Source: Salinivirgaceae bacterium (GTDB lineage Bacteria; Bacteroidota; Bacteroidia; Bacteroidales; SZUA-534). From it: a DNA stretch of 64,000 nucleotides. The stretch lies in contig JAGCNL010000055.1 in NCBI GenBank assembly GCA_017645945.1, positions 1 to 64,000 on the forward strand. The letters run 5' to 3'. The notes under the pieces are model-generated. The model ran no database searches. It was given only the letters and a program-made list of their open reading frames with translations, and had not been told where the DNA came from. The translations under genes were made by a program, and so were the position numbers. The first letter of the stretch is position 1; each line of letters opens with the position of its first letter. This document shows positions 44,671-54,060 of the stretch, one piece after another.

Positions 44671-45739
44671 ATTCAAACGGATAGCAATAAAGATTGGCAG
44701 CAACGTTCTGGCGCAGGCGGACGGCTCGCTCAACACAGCGCGTATCACTAATTTGGTGGAGCAGATTGCCACGCTGCAAAAATCCGGCACTGAGGTGATT
44801 GTAGTGTCGTCAGGCGCTGTGGCAGCCGGGCGCGGCAGTGTGGCCGTGTCAAAGAAAACCGACCTTGTGGCCGCCAAACAGCTGTGGGCCGCTGTGGGAC
44901 AGGTGAAACTGATGTCGCTCTACACGCAACTTTTTAGCGCTCAAGGACTTGTGTGTGCACAAGTGCTCACCACGAAAGAGAATTTCGGCGACCGCCGTCA
45001 CTATCTAAACATGAAAAACTGCATCACAACGATGCTTGAGAACCGCGTGATTCCCATTGTGAATGAGAACGATACAATCTCAGTCACCGAGCTGATGTTC
45101 ACTGATAACGACGAACTCTCGGGCCTGATTGCCTCGATGATGAACTGCGACTCATTATTCATCCTCTCAAACATCGACGGCGTGTTCACTGGAGCTCCTG
45201 ACCAGCCCGACTCAAAACTGATTCGCAAGATTGACACAGGATTCGCATCGCTGCAGAAATACATTGCCCCGACAAAATCGGGCTTCGGGCGCGGCGGAAT
45301 GCTCACCAAATGCTCCATTGCCGCAAAAATAGCCGGCGAGGGCATCAACGTGTTCATTGCCAATGGCACACGCGACAATGTGCTGCTCGACATTGTGAAC
45401 AACCAACTGAAGGATTTCACCCACTTTGTTCCGCATAGCAAGACCACCAATGTGAAAAAATGGCTGGCTCACTCGCAGTCGTTTGCCAAAGGGTTTGTGA
45501 CTGTCAATCAGGGAGCTATGGACGCCTTGACGGGCGAAAAGGCCACCAGCCTGCTGTTCATCGGCATAACCGGCGTTGATGGCACGTTTGAAAAAGGCGA
45601 CATTGTGGGCATCTACGGGCCTGATGGTCAACAACTTGGCATCGGACGCGCCATGTACGACTCGCAAACCGTGGCCGAATGCATGGGTAAGAAACAAAGC
45701 CGCCCGTTTGTGCATTACGACTATCTGGTGCTGAATTAA
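44660..45739 (+). CDS. proB: Glutamate 5-kinase
   Basis: A 359-residue enzyme that phosphorylates glutamate as the first step of proline synthesis. The amino-acid kinase domain (about residues 5-255) has 'RIAIKIGSNVLAQADG', 'VIVVSSGAVAAGRGS', 'PIVNENDTISVTELMFTDND' and 'GFGRGGMLTKCSIAAKIA'. A C-terminal PUA domain (about 270-350, 'GFVTVNQGAMDALTGE') completes the long form. The ATG at 44660 is set by the kinase start and lies inside the previous gene by 11 bases. The usual next gene proA is absent here; a vWA lipoprotein gene follows instead. Confidence 0.95.
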   Translation: MQNKFKRIAIKIGSNVLAQADGSLNTARITNLVEQIATLQKSGTEVIVVSSGAVAAGRGSVAVSKKTDLVAAKQLWAAVGQVKLMSLYTQLFSAQGLVCAQVLTTKENFGDRRHYLNMKNCITTMLENRVIPIVNENDTISVTELMFTDNDELSGLIASMMNCDSLFILSNIDGVFTGAPDQPDSKLIRKIDTGFASLQKYIAPTKSGFGRGGMLTKCSIAAKIAGEGINVFIANGTRDNVLLDIVNNQLKDFTHFVPHSKTTNVKKWLAHSQSFAKGFVTVNQGAMDALTGEKATSLLFIGITGVDGTFEKGDIVGIYGPDGQQLGIGRAMYDSQTVAECMGKKQSRPFVHYDYLVLN

Positions 45740-45806
45740 TTTTTTCGCACAACCAACTGTTCGTTTGGCTATCTTTATGGCATTAAAACAATAAATTATT
45801 ACCAAT

Positions 45807-47078
45807 ATGAAAACGAAACGATTTCTCTACCTGTGTGTTGCGATGTCGATGACGTTCTTTGCTTGTAACAAAGACGACAGCAGCGAAGAAGAAAAAGGAA
45901 CTGACAGTGCAAGAACCTCCGAAAAAACTGAAAGTATTAAGGGATCAGATGGGGAAGCCGCTGAACCTGGTGTTTACGATTATTCTGAGGAAGGCGGCAT
46001 TATTGGCGGAGAGAATGGTGGCGGAACAGCCGACACGCTTGGCAACAAGGTAAAGCCAGGGTTGCTGACCGCCGGCGAGTGGAACGACCTCGACAACTGG
46101 GGCTTTTGGGTGAAATTGCTGAACAACAACAATTATTACGAAATGCCCAAATATTGGCGGCACTATCCAAAAAGCCTTGTGGCTGTGCGTCTTACCGATG
46201 CTGGCAACAATGTTGTTCCGAACGTTCGGGTTACGCTTTTGGGCGACGGCAAAGCCGAATTCTCCACCAAAACCGACAATGCGGGCCTCGCCTATTGCTG
46301 GATTAACCTATTCGACAGCGCGGCAATAAAGGCTCATTACTCTCTGAAAATCGATGACGGCTTCACTGTCGATTCCGTCAAGCTGACAACAAAAGCCGAT
46401 ACTACACTGAATATTAACAATATAGTGCTGACATCAGCAAAACAGTCGTCGGCAACTGCCGATGTGGCGTTCATTGTTGACGCAACCGGCTCAATGATCG
46501 ATGAGATAGATTTTCTGAAAGCAGACCTTGTCGATATTATTTCTCGGGCGAATAGTCAGACTGGCGTTGAATTGCGGACTGGCGCACTCTTTTATCGCGA
46601 TGTGGAAGACGAGTACCTGACTCGCGCCGACAATTTCTCGACAGATGTTCAAAAAACGCAGCAGTTTGTGGCCGCCCAGCGTGCCGATGGTGGCGGCGAC
46701 TATCCCGAAGCCGTGCACACCGCTCTGGCTGCCGCTTTGCAGAACCTCTCGTGGAACGAGTCGGCTCGCGCCCGCATTGCTTTTCTGATTCTTGACGCGC
46801 CCGCGCATCACGAAGAAGGCGTCATTAAAAGTCTGCAAAACTCAATTTCGCTGTTCGCGCAGAACGGAATTAAAATCATTCCGGTAGCGGCCAGCGGTGC
46901 CGACAAGGAGACTGAGTTTATGCTACGCTTTTTCGACCTTGCCACTGGCGGAACCTACGTTTTCCTGACCGACGACAGCGGCATCGGCGGCTCGCACATC
47001 GAGGCATCAGTCGGCGATTACGAGGTTGAGGCTCTTGCCGATATTATGGTTCGGCTGATTGAAAAGTATGTGAAGTAA
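45807..47078 (+). CDS. vWA-domain lipoprotein
   Basis: A 423-residue lipoprotein (signal MKTKRFLYLCVAMSMTFFAC, lipid Cys20) with a long acidic Ser/Glu/Gly-rich linker (about 22-80). Residues about 125-210 form a beta-sandwich resembling carboxypeptidase-regulatory or Ig-like domains ('PNVRVTLLGDGKAEFSTKTD', 'AGLAYCWINL'). Residues about 220-420 form a von Willebrand factor A domain with a MIDAS-type site 'AFIVDATGSMIDEI' (Asp-x-Thr-Gly-Ser in place of DxSxS) and 'GGGDYPEAVHTAL'. Such domains bind proteins or ligands through a metal ion. The target is unknown. A TATCTTTA site (one mismatch from the -7 consensus) lies about 30 bases upstream. Confidence 0.85.
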   Translation: MKTKRFLYLCVAMSMTFFACNKDDSSEEEKGTDSARTSEKTESIKGSDGEAAEPGVYDYSEEGGIIGGENGGGTADTLGNKVKPGLLTAGEWNDLDNWGFWVKLLNNNNYYEMPKYWRHYPKSLVAVRLTDAGNNVVPNVRVTLLGDGKAEFSTKTDNAGLAYCWINLFDSAAIKAHYSLKIDDGFTVDSVKLTTKADTTLNINNIVLTSAKQSSATADVAFIVDATGSMIDEIDFLKADLVDIISRANSQTGVELRTGALFYRDVEDEYLTRADNFSTDVQKTQQFVAAQRADGGGDYPEAVHTALAAALQNLSWNESARARIAFLILDAPAHHEEGVIKSLQNSISLFAQNGIKIIPVAASGADKETEFMLRFFDLATGGTYVFLTDDSGIGGSHIEASVGDYEVEALADIMVRLIEKYVK

Positions 47079-47164
47079 GGACGGAGGAGCTGCAACTACT
47101 CGTTAGGAAAAAATCCCAACAAATATCGCCAACAGCCTTGTTGGTTGAGATTTATGGGTGATGT

Positions 47165-47815
47165 TCAATCCTTAACCTTCTGCATCACCATCAATCCGTC
47201 GCGGATTGGGAACAGCACGTTTTCAACGCGCAGGTCAGTGTGGACCATATCGTTGAATTGCTGAAGGCCGGCGGTGTGGTTGTCGCTGTGGGGCGTGTCG
47301 CCGTTGATTTTGCCGTACCACAGCACATCGTCGGCAACAATGAAGCCGCCCGTGCGCACCTCACTGATTATCAGGTTGTAGTATTCGGGATATTCGCGTT
47401 TGTCGGCATCGATAAAAACCAAATCGAAATTGCCGCCAAGAGTGGGGACAATCTGCCGCGCATCGCCCAAGTGATAGACAATGCGGTTGGCGTAGGGGCT
47501 GCGGTCGAGAAACGAGCGTGTGAAATCCTCCAGTTCGTCGTTCACATCAATGGTGTGCAAGACCGAGCCTTCGGGCATTCCGGCGGCCATACACAAGGCC
47601 GAATATCCCGTAAAGGTGCCCAACTCGAGCACGCGCTGCGGCCGTATCATCCGGCACATCATCTCCAAGACCTTGCCCTGAAGGTGCCCCGCCACCATCT
47701 GCGGACGAAGGATTTTCAGGTAGGTCTGACGCTCCAGCTCGTTGAGCAAGTCGCTCGCGGCTGTTGTGTGCTCCTCAATGTATTGGTCAACGCTATGGTC
47801 GAATCGCTGCGGCAT
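47165..47815 (-). CDS. O-methyltransferase (class I, Methyltransf_3 family)
   Basis: A 216-residue SAM-dependent O-methyltransferase of the catechol/caffeoyl-CoA type. Motif I 'VLELGTFTGYSALCMAAGM' binds SAM near residue 62; 'TIDVNDELEDF' is the ribose-binding acidic strand; 'FDLVFIDADKREYPEYY' (near 130) and 'GGFIVADDVLWYGKI' supply the metal-binding Asp residues and the catalytic Lys region. Bacterial members methylate small phenolics, but the substrate is not predictable. It is convergent with the vWA lipoprotein gene. Repeat-rich DNA lies directly upstream, so no promoter could be assigned. Confidence 0.9.
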   Translation of the reverse strand: MPQRFDHSVDQYIEEHTTAASDLLNELERQTYLKILRPQMVAGHLQGKVLEMMCRMIRPQRVLELGTFTGYSALCMAAGMPEGSVLHTIDVNDELEDFTRSFLDRSPYANRIVYHLGDARQIVPTLGGNFDLVFIDADKREYPEYYNLIISEVRTGGFIVADDVLWYGKINGDTPHSDNHTAGLQQFNDMVHTDLRVENVLFPIRDGLMVMQKVKD

Positions 47816-47820
47816 TGTTA

Positions 47821-48045
47821 AGGGTGAGAGTTAAGAGGTAAGTGTTTAGATTATTGGTGAATCGGTGAATTGTTTAAAAGTTGAGTCGCTTCGCTGTTTA
47901 ACAGGTTTAAAGTTTAGAAGGTTTAGTGCTTTTGCTGTTTAGAAAGTTGAGTTTCTAAACCTTCTCAACCTTCTAAACTATCTCAACCAATTCCATTAAA
48001 TTGTTAATTATCTACTCCTAAATCCTAATTCCTAAATTCTAACTC
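47821..48045. repeat. Degenerate short-period repeat spacer
   Basis: The same repertoire as at 28257-28520: GTGAATCGGTGAATTGTTTA, AGTCGCTTCGCTGTTTAA, then inverted GTTTAGAAGGTTTAG / CTAAACCTTCTCAACC words, which can form a long imperfect hairpin (about 47915-47990), and finally CTCCTAAATCCTAATTCC. No gene is visible. Confidence 0.65.
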
Positions 48046-49365
48046 CTACCTAAAGAGTTTCACAATATCGTTGCCGTTGGCGTAGATGAGCAGTGTGAGC
48101 AGCAGAATCAGGCCAATGTATTGTGCAATCTCCATAGCGCGGTCGCTCGGTTTGCGACGGGTAATCATCTCGTAAAGGATGAACATTGCGTGGCCGCCGT
48201 CGAGAGCCGGAATGGGCAGAATGTTGAGCACAGCCAGCATAATGCTTAAGAAACTTGTCATACTCCAGAACGAGTACCAGTCCCAAGTGCCGGGGAAAAT
48301 CTTTCCAATGGCGATGAATCCGCCAAGCGACTCGTAGGCTTTGGTTTCGGGCTTCACAATCAGTTTGAACTGTTTCAGATAGTCGCGTGCCACGACAAAC
48401 GCCTTTTTGGCTCCGGCGGGAATGGCGGCAAAGAATCCGTATTCAATCTTACGCAGCTCGAAGATGCCCTCTGAAGTTGCCTGCACACCGATTTTGCTGT
48501 CGGCGCCAATGGCAACGGCAAGCGTCTGCGGCTGTCCGTCGCGAATAATGTTGATGCCGATTGTGGTGTCTTTATATGCGGCAATGGCTGCGCGGAACTC
48601 GTCGAAATATTCGGTCGGGATTGTGTCGATGCCCACAATCTTGTCGCCAACCTGCATTCCGGCGGCTTTGGCTGGCGAATCGTCAGGGAACCATCCAGCC
48701 ACAAACGGAATACGCGGCGTAATGAACTGACTGCCTTTGAGAATATAAGGTATAATGCTGTCCGACAAGGCGATATCGACGCGCTCGCCGTCGCGCTCCA
48801 CCTGAATGTTCTTCGACTCGTTCAGCAGAATGTAGGCCGTGATGGCAGTGGCCTTCTCAACCCGCTCACCGTCGACGCTGATAACCTTGTCGCCGTTCTG
48901 CAGGCCCGAGCGCAGCGCCACCGAGTCGCATACAATGCCGTACTTCATATTCTCGGTGGGCAGATACTCCTCGCCCCAAGTGTAGAGAATTCCGGCATAG
49001 ATGCCCATTGCCATTATCAGGTTGAACATCACTCCGGCCACAATAATCAGCAGCCTTTGCCACGGCTTTTTCGAGCGGAACTCGTCGGGTTTGGGTGGCA
49101 GAGCCATTTGCTCCTTGTCCATACTCTCGTCAATCATTCCGGCAATCTTCACGTAGCCGCCCAGCGGAAGCCAGCCAATGCCGTACTCCGTGTCGCTGTT
49201 TTTTGGTTTGAACTTGAAGAGCGAGAACCACGGGTCGAAGAAAAGGTAGAACTTCTCGACACGTGTTTTGAACGCTTTCGCGAAAATAAAATGCCCGAAC
49301 TCGTGGAATATCACCAAAAGCGACAGGCTCAAAAGCAGTTGTGCAATTCGAATTAATGTTTCCAT
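48046..49365 (-). CDS. rseP: RIP metalloprotease RseP (site-2 protease)
   Basis: A 439-residue inner-membrane zinc protease of the site-2 family, which cuts anti-sigma factors or remnant signal peptides inside the membrane. The zinc motif HEFGH is at residues 21-25 in the first transmembrane helix, and the third-ligand motif 'NILPIPALDGGHAMF' is near the end. Two PDZ-like domains lie between the helices (about 145-310; 'GLQNGDKVISVDGERV' and 'AGMQVGDKIVGIDTIP'). There are four predicted membrane segments. The gene follows dxr on the same strand after 153 bases of repeat-rich sequence; dxr-rseP proximity is common in bacteria. Confidence 0.95.
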   Translation of the reverse strand: METLIRIAQLLLSLSLLVIFHEFGHFIFAKAFKTRVEKFYLFFDPWFSLFKFKPKNSDTEYGIGWLPLGGYVKIAGMIDESMDKEQMALPPKPDEFRSKKPWQRLLIIVAGVMFNLIMAMGIYAGILYTWGEEYLPTENMKYGIVCDSVALRSGLQNGDKVISVDGERVEKATAITAYILLNESKNIQVERDGERVDIALSDSIIPYILKGSQFITPRIPFVAGWFPDDSPAKAAGMQVGDKIVGIDTIPTEYFDEFRAAIAAYKDTTIGINIIRDGQPQTLAVAIGADSKIGVQATSEGIFELRKIEYGFFAAIPAGAKKAFVVARDYLKQFKLIVKPETKAYESLGGFIAIGKIFPGTWDWYSFWSMTSFLSIMLAVLNILPIPALDGGHAMFILYEMITRRKPSDRAMEIAQYIGLILLLTLLIYANGNDIVKLFR

Positions 49366-49379
49366 TTATAATTGTTGAT

Positions 49380-49518
49380 TTATTGATTATCTGATTTATT
49401 GACTTTAGACTACAGACTACGGTCAACGGACGCATAGTGCATTTAAATAATTCATTTTCTGTTGTCTGATGTCTTAAGTCTGTTGTCCTTCAAATTACTA
49501 TCTCCTAACTCCTAATTC
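49380..49518. repeat. GTCTGTTGTCC-type and CCTAATTCC-type repeats
   Basis: Between rseP and dxr: TTTAGACTACAGACTACGG, TTCTGTTGTCTGATGTCTTA, AGTCTGTTGTCCTT, then CTCCTAACTCCTAATTCCTA. The first words are the inverted form of the series at 6105-6135. Confidence 0.6.
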
Positions 49519-50661
49519 CTAAATCAAATTTTTCGCAAACTCTCGCGACTCGCGGTCGGTAGCCACGTAGTCGTCGTAGGTTGGTTGGCTGATGAACGGC
49601 ATTTGCCGCATTGTTTTTCCAATGGTTTCGGCAATGTCAAGGAATCCGATGCGGCCTTTCAGGAAGGCATCAACGGCCACCTCGTTGGCTGCGTTCATAA
49701 TGGCGGGCATATTGCCGCCTTTGCCCAAAGCCTCGTAAGCCAGCGCCAGGCAGCGGAATTTCTCCAAGTCGGGCGCTTCAAATGTCAGCGGTTGTTGGCT
49801 TTTGAAGTTGATGCGGCCAAAATCCGACGGCCAGCGGTCGGGATAACTCAAAGCGTATTGGATTGGCAGTTTCATATCGGGCAGGCCCATCTGCGCCTTC
49901 ACGCTGCCATCGATAAACTGCACCATACTGTGGATGATTGACTGCGGATGAACAGTCACCTCAATTTGCTCGTACGGAATGCCGAAAAGCCAGTGAGCCT
50001 CAATCACTTCCAAACCTTTGTTCATCATTGTGGCCGAGTCGATAGTGATTTTTGCGCCCATATTCCAGTTGGGGTGTTTCAGCGCCTGTTGCGGCGTCAC
50101 GGTGCGCAACTCGTCGATGCTTTTGGTGCGGAACGGTCCGCCCGAAGCGGTGATTATCAGTTTCTCGACATCGGGTTCGCCCACGAGGCATTGGAAAATG
50201 GCCGAATGTTCCGAATCAACCGGCGTAACGCTAACTTTGTGCTTTGCCACCAGTTTGGTAATCAGCTCGCCGGCAACAACCAGCGTCTCCTTGTTTGCGA
50301 GGGCGATGTTCTTTCCTGCCTCAATGGCTTTTATTGTCGATGACAGACCAGCATAGCCCACCATAGCCGTAACCACGGTGTCGACGGTGTTCATCTGCAC
50401 CACGTCCTCAATGGCTTTGGCGCCTGTCCACACCTTGATGTCAAGGTCGGCCAAGGCCGATTTCACCTCGTTGTATTTCGATTCGTCGGCAATAACCACG
50501 GCGTTGGGTTTGAACTCCCGCGCCTGATTGATAAGCAGTTGCGAATTGTGTCCGGCAGTAAGCACCTCCACCGTCAGTTTGTCGGCGTGGGCGCGGGCCA
50601 CATCAAGCGTCTGTGTTCCGATAGAGCCTGTCGAACCAAGTATTGCTATGTGTTTTGTCAT
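49519..50661 (-). CDS. dxr: 1-deoxy-D-xylulose-5-phosphate reductoisomerase
   Basis: A 380-residue enzyme of the MEP isoprenoid pathway that converts DXP to MEP with NADPH and a divalent metal. The NADPH site is 'IAILGSTGSIGTQTLDV' at the start. 'ALANKETLVVAG' is near residue 120, 'PVDSEHSAIFQCL' (metal and substrate) near 147, 'ITASGGPFRTKS' near 172 and 'WNMGAKITIDSATMMNKGLE' near 195. Full length. It begins 6 bases after the stop of the M23 peptidase gene, so both are in one unit reading toward rseP. Confidence 0.97.
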   Translation of the reverse strand: MTKHIAILGSTGSIGTQTLDVARAHADKLTVEVLTAGHNSQLLINQAREFKPNAVVIADESKYNEVKSALADLDIKVWTGAKAIEDVVQMNTVDTVVTAMVGYAGLSSTIKAIEAGKNIALANKETLVVAGELITKLVAKHKVSVTPVDSEHSAIFQCLVGEPDVEKLIITASGGPFRTKSIDELRTVTPQQALKHPNWNMGAKITIDSATMMNKGLEVIEAHWLFGIPYEQIEVTVHPQSIIHSMVQFIDGSVKAQMGLPDMKLPIQYALSYPDRWPSDFGRINFKSQQPLTFEAPDLEKFRCLALAYEALGKGGNMPAIMNAANEVAVDAFLKGRIGFLDIAETIGKTMRQMPFISQPTYDDYVATDRESREFAKNLI

Positions 50662-50667
50662 TGTATG

Positions 50668-51519
50668 TCAGAAGATTATGTAGTCAGTCGGATTCAGCGG
50701 CGTGCCGTTCTGCCACAACTCAAAGTGCAGGTGCGGCCCGGTGGTGTACTCGCCCGTGTTGCCGATGATGCCCAGCGGCTCGCCAGCCCTCACGTGGTCG
50801 CCTATCTTTTTGAGCAGGAACGAGTTGTGCTTGTATTGCGACACAATGTTGTTGCGGTGTTGCACCACAATCACGTAGCCAGCCTCGAGCGTCCATCCAG
50901 CCATAATCACCGTGCCGTCGAGCACCGACAGAATAGGGTCTTTGGTATTTGAAACAATGTCGATACCATAATGGCCGGCCTCAGGAGCATGCGGATTGGT
51001 GACAATGCCTTTGAGCGGGCAATAAAAGTGCATCTTGATGGTGCTGAGAGCTGTCGGCAGCACTGTCTCGTCCTCAACATAGCGCACGTTGAACTGGTCG
51101 TCATCGATGGTGTGATGGATGGTGTCAATCCTCACTTCACGCTTAATCTCCTCCTTTCTGATGGAGTCTTTCACAATCACGTGCGGATTGGTGCGCTGTC
51201 CGTTGAGAATGTCACGCAGATTATTGATATACAAATCGTTCTGCGATATCAGTCTTTCGAGTGAATCGACTTTTAAATAATTCGATATGGCCAAAGCACG
51301 GTCGTGGGAACTTGGGTAGCCAGGCACATACTGACGCAAAGGCGTGAATGTTATCAATGCCGCCCCTCCCACTATCAGGAATACGACCGCCACAACCATC
51401 AAAATAATGAAACTGCGCAAAGTCATCACCTTGTTCCACAGCTCTTTAAATGTGCGGTCGTTGATGATGGCAAAACGATAACGTTCCGACAAACGGCTTT
51501 TTTTCTTTGTTTTTCCCAT
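50668..51519 (-). CDS. M23-family metallopeptidase (cell-wall endopeptidase type)
   Basis: A 283-residue membrane-anchored protein: cytoplasmic basic N-terminus (MGKTKKKSRLSERYRF), one transmembrane helix (about 37-60), a linker with heptad-like order, and a C-terminal LytM/M23 domain (about 175-283). Zinc ligands are visible in 'HYGIDIVS' (HxxxD) and 'GPHLHFELW' (HxH). M23 enzymes cut peptidoglycan cross-links or act as regulators. Homologues beside dxr occur in other Bacteroidetes from memory. I chose the ATG at 51519 (MGKTKKK); the frame extends 26 codons upstream over the -7 box. Confidence 0.9.
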   Translation of the reverse strand: MGKTKKKSRLSERYRFAIINDRTFKELWNKVMTLRSFIILMVVAVVFLIVGGAALITFTPLRQYVPGYPSSHDRALAISNYLKVDSLERLISQNDLYINNLRDILNGQRTNPHVIVKDSIRKEEIKREVRIDTIHHTIDDDQFNVRYVEDETVLPTALSTIKMHFYCPLKGIVTNPHAPEAGHYGIDIVSNTKDPILSVLDGTVIMAGWTLEAGYVIVVQHRNNIVSQYKHNSFLLKKIGDHVRAGEPLGIIGNTGEYTTGPHLHFELWQNGTPLNPTDYIIF

Positions 51520-51536
51520 TATTATATATATGTCGG

Positions 51537-51544
51537 CAAAGATA
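51537..51544 (-). promoter_or_regulatory. Bacteroidetes -7 element of the M23-dxr unit (TATCTTTG)
   Basis: Minus-strand TATCTTTGCCG, a perfect and common -7 form, 17 bases before the M23 ATG. This also supports that start. The leader would be only about 10 bases. Confidence 0.6.
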
Positions 51545-51604
51545 ACCGAAAAAGACAATTGTAAGTTAAAAATGAATTGGAAAAGCGTCCAGACCAATAT
51601 GCTG

Positions 51605-51645
51605 AAAACAAAAACGCCCTGGCAAGCAATGCCAGAGCGTTTTCA
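51605..51645 (-). terminator. Intrinsic terminator of hppA
   Basis: AAACGCTCTGGC and GCCAGGGCGTTT pair over 12 bp (one G-T pair), followed on the minus strand by TTGTTTT. It starts about 20 bases after the hppA stop. Confidence 0.88.
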
Positions 51646-51664
51646 TTTATCCAATCAGCAATTG

Positions 51665-53842
51665 TTAAAACAGCGTAAACGCAGCTGTCAGGCCAGCCAT
51701 AACGATTGAAACCATACTCATCAGTTTGATAAGAATGTTGAGTGACGGGCCCGAAGTGTCTTTGAACGGGTCGCCAACGGTGTCGCCAACCACGGTAGCC
51801 TTGTGGCAGTCAGAGCCCTTGCCGCCGAAGTTGCCTTCTTCGACATACTTCTTGGCGTTGTCCCAGGCACCGCCTGCGTTGGCCATAAACACAGCCAGAA
51901 CAAATCCGCAGCCCAGTCCGCCAATGAGCAGGCCAAGAACGCCGCCCACGCCAAGAACCACGCCAACCAGAATCGGAACAATGATTGCCAGCAGCGACGG
52001 GAACAGCATTTCGTGCTGCGCGCCTTTGGTCGAAATCTCAACGCAGCGTGCGTAGTCGGGGTCGGCTTTGCCTTCAAGAATGCCCTTAATGGTGCTGAAC
52101 TGACGGCGAACTTCTTCAACCATCTTCTGTGCGGCGCGTCCCACGGCGTTCATTGTCAGGCCGCAGAACAGGAACGCCATCATTGCGCCAATGAAAACAC
52201 CCACCAGCACAATCGGGTTCATCAGGTTCACGTTGTAGGCTTCCATAAAATCGACCAGCGTGGCCTTTGCGGCTTCAACGCCGTTCGGCAGCGCTTCGCC
52301 CATACGGATAAGCGCCATCTTAATCTCTTCGACATACGAAGCCAGCAGAGCCAGAGCCGTGAGTGCGGCCGAGCCAATGGCGAATCCCTTGCCTGTGGCG
52401 GCGGTGGTGTTGCCCAGAGCGTCGAGAGCGTCGGTGCGTTTGCGAACTTCGGGTTCCAGACCGCTCATCTCGGCGTTGCCGCCAGCGTTATCGGCAATCG
52501 GACCGTAGGCGTCGGTGGCCAGGGTAATGCCCAGCGTCGAGAGCATTCCCACAGCCGCAATGCCGATTCCGTAAAGGCCCATCGACAGGTTGGCAGCCGT
52601 GAACTCAACGTGGAAACCGTTGGCGCACAGGTACGAGAGCACGATAGCCGCGCCCACCGTCACAACAGGAATGGCGGTTGAAATCATACCCAAACCAAGG
52701 CCCGAAATGATAACCGTTGCGGGGCCAGTCTGCGAACTTTCGGCCACCTTCTGCGTCGGCTTATAGGTTTGCGAAGTATAGTATTCGGTTGATTTGCCGA
52801 TAATTACACCAGCCAACAGACCGACAACCACCGAGAACGAAATGCCGAGCCAGTTCTCGATTCCCAGAGCCCAGAGAATGGCGAATGTTGCTATCGCGAT
52901 AAGCACTGCGGCGGTGTTTGTTCCGCGGCTCAGGGCCGAAAGCAGTTGCTTCATTCCAGCGCCTTCCTTGGTCTTGACAAGGAAAATGCCCAGAATCGAA
53001 AGAGCCACGCCCACAGCCGCAATCATCGACGGCGCCAGCACGGCCTTCAGTTGCAGGTCGGCGGCCGAAGCGGCAAACGCCGAAGCGCCCAGCGCCATTG
53101 TGGCCAGAATCGAGCCTGCGTACGACTCGTACAGGTCGGCGCCCATACCAGCCACGTCGCCCACGTTGTCGCCCACGTTGTCGGCAATGGTAGCTGGGTT
53201 GCGCGGGTCGTCTTCAGGAATGTTGTATTCGGTTTTGCCCACAAGGTCAGCGCCCACATCGGCAGCCTTGGTGTAGATGCCGCCGCCCACACGTGCGAAC
53301 AGCGCCTGAGTTGAAGCACCCATACCGAATGTCAGCATTGTTGTGGTGATGATAATCAGGTGATTTTCAGCAGGAATAAAGTGGTCGAGAACCAGGAACC
53401 ACACCGAAACATCGAGCAGTGCCAAGCCAACAACCGTCAAGCCCATAACGGCGCCCGAACGGAACGCAACCTGAAGGCCACTGTTCAGCGACTGCCGTGC
53501 CGCATTTGCCGTACGCGCCGAAGCGTAAGTGGCGGTTTTCATTCCAAAGAAACCTGCCAGGCCCGAGAAGAAGCCACCCGTCAGGAACGCAAACGGAACC
53601 CAACTGTTCTGCAATCCGAAGAAGGCCATCACGGTGAAAATGGCGGCTAGCACCACAAAGACGATAATCACCACCTTGTACTGTTGCTTCAGATAAGCCA
53701 TCGCGCCCTTGCGCACGTGAGCCGCAATCTGTTTCATCAGGTCGGTGCCTTCACTTTCCTTCATCATCTGACGGAAGAACAGGTAGGCGAAACTCAACGC
53801 CACCACCGAAGCCGCCAGAACAATGTAAATCAATTTTTCCAT
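51665..53842 (-). CDS. hppA: K+-dependent membrane-bound pyrophosphatase
   Basis: A 725-residue inner-membrane pump that uses PPi hydrolysis to export H+ and/or Na+. About 16 hydrophobic helices are seen. The PPi-binding region 'GADLVGKTEYNIPEDDPRNP' with 'IADNVGDNVGDVAGMGADL' is intact. The segment GNTTAATGKGFAIGSA has Ala and Gly where K+-independent enzymes have Lys and Thr, which marks the K+-dependent class. Whether Na+ or H+ is moved cannot be decided here. The ATG at 53842 starts 'MEKLIYIV'; a longer frame begins 12 codons upstream without support. Single gene with its own terminator. Confidence 0.96.
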   Translation of the reverse strand: MEKLIYIVLAASVVALSFAYLFFRQMMKESEGTDLMKQIAAHVRKGAMAYLKQQYKVVIIVFVVLAAIFTVMAFFGLQNSWVPFAFLTGGFFSGLAGFFGMKTATYASARTANAARQSLNSGLQVAFRSGAVMGLTVVGLALLDVSVWFLVLDHFIPAENHLIIITTTMLTFGMGASTQALFARVGGGIYTKAADVGADLVGKTEYNIPEDDPRNPATIADNVGDNVGDVAGMGADLYESYAGSILATMALGASAFAASAADLQLKAVLAPSMIAAVGVALSILGIFLVKTKEGAGMKQLLSALSRGTNTAAVLIAIATFAILWALGIENWLGISFSVVVGLLAGVIIGKSTEYYTSQTYKPTQKVAESSQTGPATVIISGLGLGMISTAIPVVTVGAAIVLSYLCANGFHVEFTAANLSMGLYGIGIAAVGMLSTLGITLATDAYGPIADNAGGNAEMSGLEPEVRKRTDALDALGNTTAATGKGFAIGSAALTALALLASYVEEIKMALIRMGEALPNGVEAAKATLVDFMEAYNVNLMNPIVLVGVFIGAMMAFLFCGLTMNAVGRAAQKMVEEVRRQFSTIKGILEGKADPDYARCVEISTKGAQHEMLFPSLLAIIVPILVGVVLGVGGVLGLLIGGLGCGFVLAVFMANAGGAWDNAKKYVEEGNFGGKGSDCHKATVVGDTVGDPFKDTSGPSLNILIKLMSMVSIVMAGLTAAFTLF

Positions 53843-54060
53843 AATTCTGATAATTAAGAATTTATAAAACAATGTCAAAATCGCGGCGCTTGCCCGAACA
53901 AGGCCGACAAACTTTTGTTTAAAGGTATGGATTTAATATTTAGATTGTTGCACACGGGCGGGGAAAAAATTTAGGAATACGGAAAACACCTAATAATTAT
54001 GGGTGTCATCCACACATATATAACAATCTCTATTTTCGCCCCGTTTAAAACGAAAATAAT

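Noticed and set aside
51803..52681. A 292-codon plus-strand frame antisense to hppA.
   Set aside because: His- and Gln-rich translation typical of an antisense shadow; hppA motifs on the other strand are intact.
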